Below, piece after piece: positions 41,416 to 53,501 of a DNA stretch of 64,000 nt (position 1 is the stretch's first letter; every line of letters starts with the position of its first letter). This DNA comes from Lepas anatifera (lineage: Eukaryota > Arthropoda > Thecostraca > Lepadidae): NCBI GenBank assembly GCA_034440635.1, contig JAOTON010000972.1:558001-622000 (forward strand), in the 5' to 3' direction. The notes under the pieces were generated by a model. That model was given only the letters and a program-made list of their open reading frames with translations, was not told where the DNA came from and searched no databases. Made by a program: the position numbers and the translations under genes.

Positions 41416-43290
41416 CCAGGTAGCCAGAAGCCACTGCATACGGCCGTCTAACCGTGATTGCCCGACTTTCACTTTTTAAGCCTAAAAATTGGTTTGAGTG
41501 CTAGAATATTCCGCTGTCAAAATTCCGGGTAACATCGTGTTCCTAATAATAGCTATTGTGTATTATTATCATTATATATCAATAATGGAGTACCGTAGTT
41601 AGATCAAGACGTTCAGCACTGTGCTTTCCAATTATACCTAATTTGATGGAAATGAGGAGTGAGTGACGTCAGGAGCAGGGGCGGCACCAAGGATTTTTAC
41701 CACGGAGGACGGACCCTGCACTAACGCGATGACTGCGGGGGGGAGAGCGAGTTCTGAAAATATTGACTGCATATGAAAGAAACACTGACCAGGGTTCACT
41801 TCACAACACATTTAAGTATATGAACGGAGGTAATGGAGAAAATGAAAAAAAGAGGCCTACAATTTTTTGGTGAGGTCTCCCCTGATAAGCGAGTAGGAGG
41901 CGACGTGTCCCCTCCGTCCCTCCGGCTATTTTTGATACCCATGGTCACAAGTAGTACCATCGAATGAAAATGATGAGTACTACGAAATGAAAGACTTCTC
42001 TGGAAGATGCAAATTTTTAAGGCAAAAATTTGCCACACTGAACAAGCATTGGCACGAGGATGGGAGAGAGCACTAAAGCACACCCAACAACGTCGAATAC
42101 ATTGCTTTGATCTGCGATTTTTAACCACTTTGATTTTTTTATATATTCAGAATATTTACAATTCCGTTGTACAATATATTTGGGCACCCCTAATGATTCT
42201 AGGAAATCCACACCCCTGCGTGAATCAGGTTTTCACCTTCAGAGATGTATGCACCTTGCAAACAGACAAAGCAGTTACAAATGTTTTTAACCATTATGAA
42301 ACAATAGTTCCCTAGGGGAGGGGGGCAAAAGGGTTTTGGGCCCGCGAATTCACTTTATAAGGATTGGCAGGATGTCCCCTGGATCTGCTCCTGGATATAC
42401 CGGATGTCACATCGTTTTGGTTGAAAATAAAAATGTTTCATCACGCGCCGAGCGAATGTGAAGGGGCTGCCGAAGTGGTTGTTTCAAGTGTTGCCGGCCG
42501 GGCACGTGCTTCAGTGTGGGCTGGTCGTCTCTCTAGCACACTATCAGCTATCTATTGAGAGCTGGCCGCAAAAAAAGCGCGGTTCTTCCCCTCAACTGGG
42601 CTCGCATCCCGCTGAAAGACGCACAATCAAGCAGAGAGCCAGGCTGCGCTCCATAGACTTCTTCACAACTAAACAGTCTCCAGTGTACGGAAATGAAAAT
42701 ATCCAGGCTGCGGCCTATTGCCTCTATTTTTCACCTGTGTCTTGAATATGAAATACATTCAGGCGGTCAAATGGAGGGTAGCAGAAAATTTGGGTTTCTA
42801 GACCCTGCGGCCCAAATTTCAGAATGTTTATTAAGGATGTAGCGCTTTTATAAGCTTGTTGGAACTCAATTTCCTTCATGATACGCCAAGAAAGACAATT
42901 TGCTTACGACCAGTCATTTATATTCGTGGATGCATTTTCGTTTATATAGTTATTTTATGGGAAGACAATAATTGGAAATGGCGAAATCATTCACATTACA
43001 GCCACGGTTTGATTAATTCTATCAGCTCCAACCACCAGTGGTCCCATAGGCAGGTATTTCGAAAAATGAAACGGGAAATAGGTGTTCTCGTTAGCCTGTT
43101 CGGCCGAGTTGGAGAATTTCTAAAATCAATTTATGGCAGGCTAAGACTCTGAAATAAAATAATGAAATATATTTCTTGGTTGGAACTAATAGATATACAG
43201 TACAGGAATCTTGAAGGAACACCTTTCATTTAAATGCCTAAACAAAAAAGCCACATAGCGTCCACGCCGACAACTGCTTGTGCCACATTA
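41416..43290. other. Intergenic, no supported gene
   Basis: Short frames only. A 'caggggcggcaccaaggattt' phrase at about 41,677 resembles MITE termini but no partner end was found. The 130 bp just before 43,291 would be the 3' untranslated region of the USP gene; no AATAAA on the minus strand is evident. Confidence 0.45.
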
Positions 43291-44549
43291 TCAGCAACAG
43301 CCCTTGGCAGCATAGCACAGCAGATACGCTGATGCCTCCTTAACTTTTGCGGCAGACACTTCCTTAACAGATGTATCATCGATGAGATACCAGCGAGCCT
43401 CTGGTTGGTTACAGCAGAAGGCAGTGTAGTGGCCAGTCTGGGCGCTGCCATGGTGTTGTATCACTGCGTAAAGATTATACACAAGACCGCCAAAAAGTGC
43501 GAAGGGCCGGAAACCATCTGACTGAGATCGAGGTCGCAAAGTGGGAAAGATACATGAGCGTGTACCTTGTGCAGTGTGTTGCCGCTGTAGGTAAACCGCT
43601 TGATGTGCATGATCAACACTGAGGGCAATCGGCAAATATCGAGCTTCTTGTGGGCATCTTGTTTCCGTCCACAGTAAGAACACATCCAATCTGGTATGAG
43701 ATCACCATGGACGTACTGTCGGAGGCACTGGTAGAGACTGTTCTGTGTGGGTGTCCCTGGACCTGAAGCCAACGGTAGAGAGAGCAGCGTGAAGTTCTCG
43801 AACGTAGGTGATTCGTGGCCGCAAGTAGTACAGTGCAAAACTGACTTTTGTTGTCCGTAGAACAGCCGCGATATTATGGAGTTGTTGTCTTTACAAAACT
43901 GTTGCCAAGCACAGTCGGCATCCGTCTGATCCTCCGGACCATGTGGAATTAGCTCTTGTCTTGCCATGGGAGTGGCAACGTTCAAGTCCTCATGTAGCCA
44001 TTCAAGTAAAAACAGTAAAAACTCATGCGCGTCGTGCATGTGGTTTCCAGCAAATTCCCTTCGGTGTGCACCCACCTCACCACGAAGCAGGTGAGGAGAA
44101 ACAAACCGAAACCTCTGCGACCAGATTACCATCAGAAGACGTGCCACCTCATCAGCGATATGACCACGGGTTACCGACGTGGAGTTTAAGCATTCTTGGT
44201 GAGAGCCGCTGATGACATAGTTGACAAAGCCATCTGTGTGCGCCAGTACTTGAATGATAACATTCATGTAACAGGTGTTCCCAAGGTTCTCCAGACCAGT
44301 AAAACCGACTGGTAATTGCAAAACCGAGGATTCGTGGGCCATGCACTGACTGGCTCTGCTGGCAGATCGAATCCATCGGTGGGTGTCCTCATCTGCTGAG
44401 GGTGGATGGTGCGAGCAGGGGGACCGACAGTTGTCCAACGGTGACGATGATGGGTAGGCCGTCTCATTATCCCCTGCGATGGGCTGCCTCCTTGAGGGTT
44501 GGCTACCGGGCGTCGTCACCATATTTTTGGGAAGCGCATAGCGCGACAT
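43291..44549 (-). CDS. USP8-like ubiquitin-specific protease, single exon, one frame break
   Basis: A deubiquitinase catalytic domain spans nearly the whole 419-residue product: Cys box 'GLENLGNTCYMN' (catalytic Cys about residue 93), 'HDAHEFLLFLLEWLHEDLN', a zinc-binding pair 'CTTCG' and 'CSYCG', 'HIKRFTYSG', and His box 'GHYTAF' with 'WYLIDD'. Block order and wording follow the USP8/USP2 branch, which removes ubiquitin from endosomal and other substrates. There is no intron and no MIT/rhodanese region, so it looks like a retrocopy or short paralogue. The frame changes once at the T5 run (plus-strand A5, 43,492-43,496); one extra T joins both halves perfectly, so assembly error is as likely as a true lesion. 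I chose the ATG at 44,549, although the frame is open upstream to 44,606. It lies 22 bp downstream of the RT stop of the preceding retroelement. Confidence 0.85.
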
Positions 44550-44571
44550 GTTGGCTGACTTCTCGCAGACA

Positions 44572-47500
44572 TCAGAACCGCTGGTTGTATTGACAGTCAG
44601 TAACACTGATGCAGCGTTCCCCCCTCACGACAGCAATTGAGCATCTCTGCCGCAGCCATTCGCTTTCGCGAGAGTCACCAGAAGCGGCTGCCAGCCGAGC
44701 TCCTAGCTCTTTAAGAAATGCTCTTGTGGATGGTCCACAAGCTTCTGTCGTTTCGAAGGCGACTGGCTGGAACCTGAAGCGTTGGGAGAGCTCAGCATAT
44801 TTTCTGCACTTTGCAACTTCAGCTTCTTTCGCTGCTGCTCCTGCTTTTGTTGCCGCAAAGGCAACGCGCGATGGTGCAAAGCTATTGACACAAGTTGCGT
44901 CCCACACCAGACATCGCCCTTGGGAAAACGGATATATCGTGATCCCATCTGGTCGCTTGCCATCACCCCGGTCGACGCCTTGGGGCTCTAAAAGAGCTGG
45001 AACACCGGCAGACTGCAGGGCCCTCCTCACGATATCGTTCAGCGCTGTATGGCGTGGATGTCTTCCAGCACTGAAACGGCATGTGAGGTGGTGATGTCCC
45101 TTGCTGTCTGCTAATGAGCCACACTTGCAGAGATGTTCGCTGCAGCCGTCGGCGCCAACGCGCAGGGCAATGGCGATGCGGGTGGTATCGTTGTCCAGAT
45201 GGGTTCCCAAGCTGGCTGACGGGAAGGCTCGAAGCCATGCCCCGCTCTCGGAGGTGGCTGCGCTGAGAAGGCGCGCTCTGTCAAATTGGTTTGCATCGGA
45301 CAGCAGTGAATCTCTTTGCTGCTCAGCCAGGGGAGAGTCCCATGCTTTCTGAAGTGATTTGTCATCTTCCTCTGGAGGTGCCTTTTCGCCTGCCTTCTCT
45401 TTCCAAGCAGCCGTTGCTTGATAGCGTTCTTCTAATAGTCGCGTGGCGAAGTGTGCTGGTAGTATTGAAGAGATGACCTTTTGACAGCGGTGCAGCGAAG
45501 CAATAAAGCTCGGAAGAGCAATATCTGACAGTCTTCTGATGCCCAGACCGCCAAGCCTAGTGGGCAGCACGGCCTGTTCCCAACTTAAGGTGTCAAACCT
45601 AACATTGACCAAGTCCTCCAGGGCAACTTGAGGTCTTTATCAAGGTCTTCGAGCAGATCAGATTCCTGGAAGACGGGAGCAGCTCTGAGCAAGTATTGAA
45701 GTCGGGGCATCCAGAGACAATTGCGAAGAAGGAAAAGTGCCGAATGAGTGTCTAGGTGTTGAAGTTGTTTGATCATTCGGTCCAGCTCAGTCTGTTTCTC
45801 CTTGAGTGACGTTTCAGCTGCGGTTTCAGTTAGAGGTGCCCCAAGCAACGACTGTCTTGCGTCAGACAACAGCAGCGCCCCAGGGATGATGTTATGAACC
45901 TTTCTGAGTGTATCTGACTGGTGTTCCATGCTTGCTTTAGCCAGGATTATTTCGCATTTCTCCGAGTTAACCTCGAGGCCAATTCTAGCCATGGCAGGGA
46001 TGAGCCGTTCCAGGTCTGCGCAAACGCTGGAGACCTCGCCACCCAGTGTTCCATCGTCCAGGAACCATACATTGAGCGGGGAGCAGATCGCGCTGGCGAT
46101 ATGATGGGTGGCAAGTGAAAATACCATGGACCCGGAAGGATCACCCTGTTGAATCCCGGTGACGGACTGGATCTCAGATGTTCCATGGTAAAGTGGTGTT
46201 GGCTCAGAATAGGCTTGCCACAGCAACGGGAAGAGCGAGGGGTATGGTCTCTAACTACGCTTAGAAAGTGATCCCGGCGCACAGTATTAAAAGCGTTGCG
46301 CATATCAATTTTGACAACCACCTCTGTTTGAGAGCATCTACGTACTGACGCGTGGCGTGGGAAGCAGCCTCACAGCCACCGGGTGTACCAAATCCTAGCT
46401 GAACTGGACGTAATTCTTCGCCAAGCAGAGCGCTAAGTGGACGCAGAGCCACCTTAGTAGCCAACCTCCGATAGGTTGAACCAATCGCAATGGGCCTGAC
46501 GTCTCCACAGGGTTTTCTCAGCGCTATCAGTGAGGCTGCATAGAATGAAGAGCGCGCCGAGAGTGGTATTTCCCCGTCGAGTGCTAGATTTACGAGACCG
46601 GTTAGTGCTGATGCCAGGCGGGCACCAGCCTCCCCAGCGGACCGACTGACCAAGTCCTTTAGGTGTGCTGGCCGCAGTCCGTCCAGGCCCGCGCTGGAGC
46701 CGGTATCAAAGGAGGCTATAGCAGCCAGCACCTCATCAGTGGTAGTCTGAAATGGTTGGATACTGCTGTCTGGACCGGGTGGAAAGCTTAAGTCAGCTGG
46801 GGGGCCGAATGTTTCTTCCTTAGACTATCTGTAACTTCAGTTGAGTCCTGAGCAATGACATCTGCGGATGAAAGCAAGCGTATTGCGCCTTGCACGTCTC
46901 CATCAGATAACTTATTGGCCACGTTTATCTTCAGTCTTTCGCGAGTTTTCGTGTGCTGTTTGACTTTCATACTGCTGGTGGCGCAGTGCCGGATTTTCTT
47001 GTTCGGTTTAGCGTGTGTTAGCACTTCGATGCTGTCTGTCCTTGTAATGCTAGCCCCGTCTACGAAGGAGATTGTCTGTTGTTTGATCTTGGCTGTTAAT
47101 GTGGCGTCAGCTTTTTCGGTCTCTTTTCTGGGTACGCTGAGGGCTAGGTACGGGAAGCTCAGGAGACGTTCCCATGCATCTCTTGATTTATCATTGACAG
47201 CCTTCACTAAGAGGGTGGCTAAAGCATCTGCCACTACAGCCCTCGCCCCCTTAGGGATCCTGCGAACTACAGGGCGCGAGCGTTTCTGACAAGCCAGAGT
47301 AAATGGCAAGTCTTCTTGGGTGTTCCGTACTTTCGGAGTGGGAGGGTGCAGAGAAGGCAACTGTGAGTGCTTTACGCCTCTTGCCTCGAGACTCTGAGAC
47401 TGTGAGCTGCCATTGCTGCACTCTGGACACCACCAGCTGCCGAGTACCTCCACTTGAGCCTTCTTGAGGCGCACACAAGAAAGGTGCCATTCCCGATGGC

Positions 47501-47640
47501 AGAGGCGACACTGGATATACCGTTTCCTTTTGTTTGCACTACCACAGTGTGGGCAGACGGGGCTGCCCGCCGTCCCGTCTGTCTCAGCTTCCAGCGCTGG
47601 TTTGTGTTGAATTATTGGGACTATGTTCAGAAAGTGTCAT
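44572..47640 (-). mobile_element. PHD-finger RLE-type non-LTR retrotransposon, copy 2
   Basis: Minus-strand order: PHD finger (47,418-47,555; C-x2-C-x11-C-x2-C-x4-H-x2-C-x15-C-x2-C); a basic linker; RT with 'KIDMRNAFNTV' (motif A), 'GIQQGDPSGS' (B) and 'FLDDGTLGG' (C, near 46,060); a CKCG...GHHHLTC knuckle (45,079-45,129); and the PD...D restriction-like endonuclease ('KRPDG ... VWDATCV', about 44,950-44,900). The stop is TGA 44,572-44,574. Four frame breaks (46,799, 46,326, 46,239, 45,628) are each cured by one added base, with no in-frame stops left. The 5' end is unclear: a TGA precedes the PHD frame and there is no ATG before it. R2-group proteins usually carry C2H2/Myb N-termini, so the PHD is notable. 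Confidence 0.85.
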
Positions 47641-48940
47641 TTGGAGAATACCTTCAATACAAATTTCACATCTGCCTTCTTAATATCACAGTTGTTATAA
47701 CATCACATTTAATTCTCGCCCCAGATTCTCATACAGATTCATTCTCGCGCCAGATGTATCTTACTTGATTATACCTTTTCTGCGCCGGTTATTCCGGTGG
47801 ATCCCTTTCAATATTGTCACGTTTTTTGGCCGTAAATCTGAGATGTGCCGTCGACGAAGTCCTTGATGTAACGAAAATCTAGCTATTCCTTTATTTCGTC
47901 CCCTAAGTGGGATTCTATTGCGTCACTTCATAGCGGAAACCGTGCCTGAAATGCTGAAAAAGTTTTCCGTCCACATATTTCTACTCCTGGAATTAAAAAG
48001 TTCCACACAAAATACTGTGCGCCGAAATCGCCTTCACTTACCAAGTTTCTGCACTTCATTGAGAAGTGTGCTCCGTCAATGATCTGGAATCTTCTTTGAA
48101 GTTACAATATGCAGCGTTTCTACGGACTTTACTGCGCTGGGCATCCACACTTCCCGAAGATCTAATATAGGTACTTGATTTCCTGAGGATGGTCTACGTC
48201 TAAAATACCCTCTGTGACTTGATGTGATAAAGGCTTGATGTGACGATTCCCTCTGGATGTGACCGCTGTTGTTCAGCACATATGATACGATGTGACCTAG
48301 TATAAAGAGCATCAGTGTGAAACCGACCAGCACTTGCGGAAATAAAGCTACATGGACCAAAATACCATCCTGCGTTGACAGATGCGGGGCGCGCTATTTA
48401 GCTGGCGCAGATGTGACGATATATCAAAGCGTCCGAATCGCGATAAAAGTGAGAGAAATCGAACTATGGTGGCTAACTATGGCGGGCAAAGTTAGAGTAT
48501 TGCTTTAGGGGAAGACTGAAGATACAATTACGGTTCAGGAAACGGATAGGCTAACCAAATATGAGTATATCACTGGAGCACAAAGACCTAGCTGTTAACT
48601 CAATCAAGGCACGTGACTAACTCCAAACATGAAATAAAATTATAAGTATTTATTCTATGCTGAAGAATCCAATACTCATACAGCACGTGCGTACATTTTT
48701 CGACCAATGGAAACCGGTATTATTTGTCTTTCTGTGGTGAAGCCCTGATATAAATTAAAAGGATTGAGAGGGTTGCGCCAGCTCTTCAGAATGGGCCGAG
48801 GATGGCAACTGCCAATCTGGCAATCGCCACTCCACTGGGGAGGACGATGACGTCAGCGAACGTCAAGGACCTCTTAACAACGCCTTGTCACTGTGTATTG
48901 TATAAGGCGTTCCAGAGATAGGTTGAATGTTAGGGGAAAA
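47641..48940. other. Intergenic, one unassigned hydrophobic frame
   Basis: A 94-codon minus-strand frame (48,076-48,360) has one hydrophobic stretch near its N-terminus ('LVGFTLMLFILGHIVSYVL'), which could be a membrane segment, but nothing else supports it as a gene. Confidence 0.4.
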
Positions 48941-49437
48941 AGGGGAAAGTGTGTGTATTGCACCCCCCCTAAATAATTGCGCCCCCCACTTATAACAGAG
49001 AAAGGTAGGGGAGAGCGGGGAGAGTTGTATCATGGACAAGTTGTATCAGAACGATTTTTTCCAAAACTATCCAAGAGATAGCGCTTCCGACACGACCAGA
49101 TGATGCGGCAAGCGGTCCGCCATCTTTCTTTATACTACCGTCTGCTTGGCTTGGCGCGTTTCGCGGTGAGTGCAGAAAATGTGTTTTCGGGGTGTCATTC
49201 TGTAAAATTTCGTCGTAAGGAAAGGTGTGTTTTTGTCATTCAGATGATCACGAATTGGAAGGATCGCTGTAGCAGTGGTAAGGGTAGATTCTAAGGCTTC
49301 GTGCGTGAGAAGGATTTTCTCGGCTGGCCACTGGTTGTTGAGCACGAGGACGTTTTTTCCAATGTGGGAGGGTGGTACATGTTGTATCAAGGCCAGGTGG
49401 GGTATGTTGTAACAGTGATACAACTCACCCCAATGTT

Positions 49438-49625
49438 CATGCAGCTCATTAGGGGTGTCGCCACAGATTCGTTTTCGCCAAAAACACTACATTGTCACAT
49501 CTAGCCACAACGAAAAATTAGGTAAAATATTTTTGATGCAAACAGTGCGGGTCAGGATAAGTGCAAGACGGACCACGGTGATGGAATGAAAGCAAAAGCA
49601 AACATTAAAGTCTAACAAGTCCAGA
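49438..49625 (+). repeat. Direct repeat, left copy (about 188 bp)
   Basis: From 'gcagctcattaggg.tgtcgcc' to 'ttaaagtctaacaagtcc' it matches 52,177-52,362 in the same orientation with few differences. Confidence 0.85.
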
Positions 49626-49924
49626 GGCCAATCTATGATTTCGTTAGGGGGCAGGCTCTGAGGGGGGTGCCGAACCTGGGGGCGCGGAATCTGAGGGGCA
49701 CCAATTTACCACCCAATAGGCGGCCCGTGTCGAAGAAAAAAAACGCGTTTAAAAAACGTAATTGTAAATGTCTATTTTCATGAAAGCTACCTTTCAGTGA
49801 AACATGTTCACGTTTACCATCAAACATATTTCGGGCCGGCAAGGTTTCGCCCAGAACGTAATGACTGGTACATTGGTAGAAGAAGCTGGACGCCCCCACT
49901 GATGCTAACTGAAGCACCATGAGC

Positions 49925-50195
49925 AAAGAATACAGCTAACTTCGATCTGGAAGACAACTGAGGTGTCGTAACGACCACATCCACATATCATAGTTGTCTT
50001 GGCTAACGCTGGGTCCCTACAGAAACCCCGATTGACGCTACAATAAGCGCAATTAACAATGAATACAGTGAACTTTGTTGACCTTAAGTCATGGCGAAAG
50101 CTAAGGTGCCGTATCGACCACCTCCACATATTACAGTTGTTTTGACTAACGCTGAGTCCCTACTGAAATCTCCAATTGACGCTAACCTAAGCATC
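49925..50195 (+). repeat. Tandem duplication, two units of about 130 bp
   Basis: Both halves share 'tatcgaccac.tccacata' type phrases, 'agttgt.ttg.ctaacgctg' and 'gtccctac.gaaa.c.c.attgacgcta'. No coding content. Confidence 0.75.
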
Positions 50196-50199
50196 AGAG

Positions 50200-50602
50200 G
50201 CCGCAGAGCCTCTGCGGGCCTGGGCCTCTGAGTTTTTGGTGGGTGCTCTGAGCTGATATTGAGTCCCCTCAGTTGATCTGGGACCGCTTTAGATAGCCAG
50301 GCCCTCACACTGAACTTGAATGTGTCGCCACTGGAGCCTTCTGAGCTATTCGGGGTCCCTTAATTGGTGTAGGCCCCCCTCAACAGATCCTGGGCCCTCT
50401 GAGTTAATTATTAGCTATCTGAGAGCGAGTTTTCAGGTTGCCCCCTGGGCTGTTCTGGGACCGTGAAAGAGTATTGCACGGGAGCTTACTGGCTTGGCCT
50501 TAGATCCTTCGCTGATTTGGGCCCCCTTAAGCTAAAAATAACCTTGTAGGTGAAATTATTGTGGCAGCCATGAGCTGGTCTAGGGCCCGTGATAGGATTT
50601 AC
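50200..50602 (+). repeat. GGCCCC/AGCTG minisatellite, locus 2a
   Basis: Degenerate units with 'ctgagctg.tctgggcccc'. Continues after the piggyBac-like MITE at 51,849, so the MITE split one array. Confidence 0.6.
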
Positions 50603-50606
50603 TTAA

Positions 50607-51844
50607 CCCTATTTCCGTCAGGCTCCCGGCTACCCCTATTTCCGGCAAGGGGGGCAATATCGGCCCCCTAAGATCTCGTAATCTAACCAGCCGATTTTGA
50701 AAATTCAAAGTGCCATAGATTCCTCTGCTGCTAAACTTTATTTTGAAAAAAAAATTTTAAAATTTTTATTTTTTAGGAGAAGGTCGTGCAAAATATACAA
50801 TTTTTGTGTATTTTTTAGATTTTCCATAACCCTTGTCTCTGTTGTACGATTTTCACAAAACTAGTTCAGATTTACAAATAATTGACCCAAAATTTTCATA
50901 TACTCGAGTTACGCAAAAATTCGAAATTCAATGGCAGTTCCAGGACCAGGACTATGAGGGGAAATATATACAACCTAAAAAGTTTTTGTTACGCGGATTA
51001 GAAGCCGTCATATACTGCTTGGCATCTTTGACACATAAATAAATGAGAAAAAAGTGAAAAATTCATCAGGGGCGGATGCAGTAAGGTAAAACAGTGGGGT
51101 AAAATACATACCAACAATATGCGAATGGTATGCATGAGTATATTAGTCCCTCGACTAGTTGAAATTTAATTTCTGATAATTTTTACCCTCCCATGGCAGC
51201 TCTGGGAAGGGGGGTGACATAGGCGGATCAAGGACTCGTCGTGGGGGGGGTGGGGGTGATTGGAAACACATTTTCAATATACAACGATATTGAGTCGCGG
51301 CGGTGATACTGGCTGGGAATATACATTTTGAAAATGTGTAGTGACTTGACACGCCTCTGGTAATCTAAAATTGGGTTATAACTATTTTGAATTTTCATAT
51401 ACCCAATTGTATTCGCCCTGGCACGGCTGTAAGCAGTCTTCTCACTTACTAACGTTTAGTCCTTCTTGATAACATTCCCCCCATTTTGAACTGCTGTAAC
51501 CGCCTCTGATGAATACAAATAGTGACAATTGTGAATGCACTATCATCTCACATAAAAAATGATATAATAAAACCATATAACTGGTATCAGGATCAGCAGA
51601 GACGGCTTCCTTTTACAAAAAACCCATCGCATACGATAATACTTGGTTTGTGGATAGAACTCCCCAAAAACCCAGCCATAGCTCCGCCCCTGGTAAATAT
51701 ATAATCTTGAAAATTTCAGAAAACTTGCCTGTACTAGTTTTAGGAAAAGTCAGGAAGTTTCAAAGTTCTATCGCAAGCCGTTTCGGAGATATTCTCGAAA
51801 AACCTGAAGGGGGGGCAATATTAGCCCCCCTGCCGGAAATAGGG
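50607..51844. mobile_element. piggyBac-like MITE, 1,238 bp
   Basis: TTAA on both sides (50,603-50,606; 51,845-51,848) with perfect 11-bp TIRs CCCTATTTCCG, the form expected for piggyBac-superfamily ends. A second internal copy CCCTATTTCCGGCA lies at 50,636, and GGGGGGCAATAT occurs at both ends. No transposase frame. It has inserted within the GGCCCC/AGCTG minisatellite. Confidence 0.85.
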
Positions 51845-51848
51845 TTAA

Positions 51849-52170
51849 GGGGCCTCTGGTTTGATCATAGGGCCCCTAGCTGGATTAGTCTCCCTTGAGC
51901 TGGCAAGGGCCCCCCTGGGCTGGTATCGTGTTCGTTTAACTGATATAGGCCCCTTCAGCCTGTATGGCGCCCGTTGTGCGTATCTGGGCCCCATGAGTTC
52001 GTCGAGACACCCAGCTAGTCTGGCCATCTTAGTTTGTATGGGCCTCCTGAGCTGCTCTGGGCCCCCTCAGCGTGTCTAGGCCCCATGAGTTGAAGGTTGG
52101 CCCCCTGGGCTAGTTTTTGGCCCCTGAGCTTATTTAGGACCCGTTTAAATGGGTAGGCACCCCACGCTGC
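51849..52170 (+). repeat. GGCCCC/AGCTG minisatellite, locus 2b
   Basis: Right half of the split array: repeated 'ggcccc.tgagct..tctgg' units with two near-regular spacings. Confidence 0.6.
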
Positions 52171-52176
52171 CTATAC

Positions 52177-52362
52177 AGCTCATTAGGGATGTCGCCACAG
52201 ATTCATTATTTCCAAAAAACACTATATCATCACAGTTAGCCACAACGAAAAATTAGGTAAAAACATATTTGCTGCAATAAGTGCGGGCCATGATAAGTAC
52301 AAGACAGGCCGCGCTGATGGAATGAAAGCAAAAACAAAAATTAAAGTCTAACAAGTCCCGAG
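52177..52362 (+). repeat. Direct repeat, right copy
   Basis: Partner of 49,438-49,625. The pair brackets 2.55 kb of minisatellite and MITE DNA. Confidence 0.85.
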
Positions 52363-52856
52363 AAGTTATGGCCACATCCCCACCTTCGCTTCACAAATTC
52401 GAGGGACACCCCTGCTCGCCCCCCGCCTCCTACTTCCCACGTCCATGCAATTCATCCGTATCCCTGATACAACCCTTCCCGTAACTATTGTGAGATGATT
52501 ACTTAGTAAGTCCACAACTAGTACGTTTAGTCTTTTCAGATTGAACAGTTGCAGATTGAACAGACTTTAGCCCTGACTAAAGTCTGCTGGTACCTAGTCA
52601 AGAATTTGCCCGTTTCGACGCATTGTGTTGGCTTCCTTTTTCCAAACGGGTCACTTTTACACTTGGACGGTTGATGTTTCGTTTGCGCTTTTTTTCGCCA
52701 TGAATTTCGTACTGTATTGGCCATAGTTAGGTTCAATCAAATGCAAGTTAAGTTTATAATTAAATTCTAAATTCGTTGTAGGTTGTTCCCACGGCCATGA
52801 TCGGTAGCAGGCACAGTCTCCAAAACGTGGCACACTGTTACAACTTAACCCACCAT

Positions 52857-52896
52857 GTGATACAACTCACCCAACCGGTGGGGTAAGTTGTATCAA
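52857..52896. repeat. GTTGTATCA hairpin
   Basis: TGATACAACTCACCC is followed after a 4-base loop region by its near complement ending AGTTGTATCA; it equals two facing copies of the element's terminal motif and may be a transposase-binding or relic junction site. Confidence 0.6.
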
Positions 52897-53104
52897 GTGA
52901 AAAGGTCCATTCGCCGGGCAGTAGGAGACAAACCAGTAAAGATTAAGAAAAAAATATATCGGCAAAAGGAAGCCAAAGGATGCAGCTACGAGATGGTATT
53001 GAAATCACGGGGCCATCCCAAGTAGTTACGAAATTAATGAACCTGGAGTAAAAACTGATACAACCCACCCCACCCTCCCCTACTAGTGGCATTTTGGTTT
53101 GGGC

Positions 53105-53501
53105 CAGTGGCGGATCTAGCCGGTCGGTTTGGGAGGGGAAAACCAAAGTCAAAAGTCGAAAAGCAAAAAAAAATATCACGCCGTGAAAGCTCCGCTACAC
53201 TTGCCGGTAGAATTTTAGAATTTTGGGTATTTGAGGCGAAAAGCAAAAAAAAAACTTCACGGTTTGAAAAATATGGGCTAGAGATACTTTTTCCGGTCCG
53301 ATGCCAAATATTTACACTGAACTTAACTGGTTCTGTTTGAAGTTGAGAGTTATAGCACCAGAATCTTGCTTATAAACTAAGAAGGAGTCGGGGAAAAAGG
53401 TGGTCGATCACTTTGGGGGCGGGGGCAAAAACATAGTTTTGCCCCGAGCTCATCTGTTGGGGGGGCAAATGCCTTTTTTGCCCCCCTTGGATCCGCCACT
53501 G
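53105..53501. mobile_element. hAT-type MITE, 397 bp
   Basis: TIRs CAGTGGCGGATC (12 bp, perfect) and an exact 8-bp target duplication GTTTGGGC (53,097-53,104; 53,502-53,509). Non-coding; contains G/C runs just inside the right end. It lies in the right arm of the outer nested element. Confidence 0.9.

Larger units (their letters stand above)
49006..53082. mobile_element. Inner TIR element with GTTGTATCA motifs, about 4.1 kb with insertions
   Basis: Terminal inverted repeats of 27 bp with four mismatches: left TAGGGGAGAGCGGGGAGAGT followed by TGTATCA, right the inverted TAGGGGAGGGTGGGGTGGGT followed by TGTATCA. TA at the outermost bases suggests TA target duplication. The motif GTTGTATCA or its complement recurs internally (49,380-49,430; 52,460-52,475; 52,857-52,896, the last a near-perfect hairpin). 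It is non-coding and interrupted by a minisatellite and a piggyBac-like MITE. Confidence 0.65.

Noticed and set aside
49438..52362. LTR retrotransposon bounded by the 188-bp direct repeats
   Set aside because: No gag, pol, primer-binding site or polypurine tract between them; the contents are minisatellite and a MITE.
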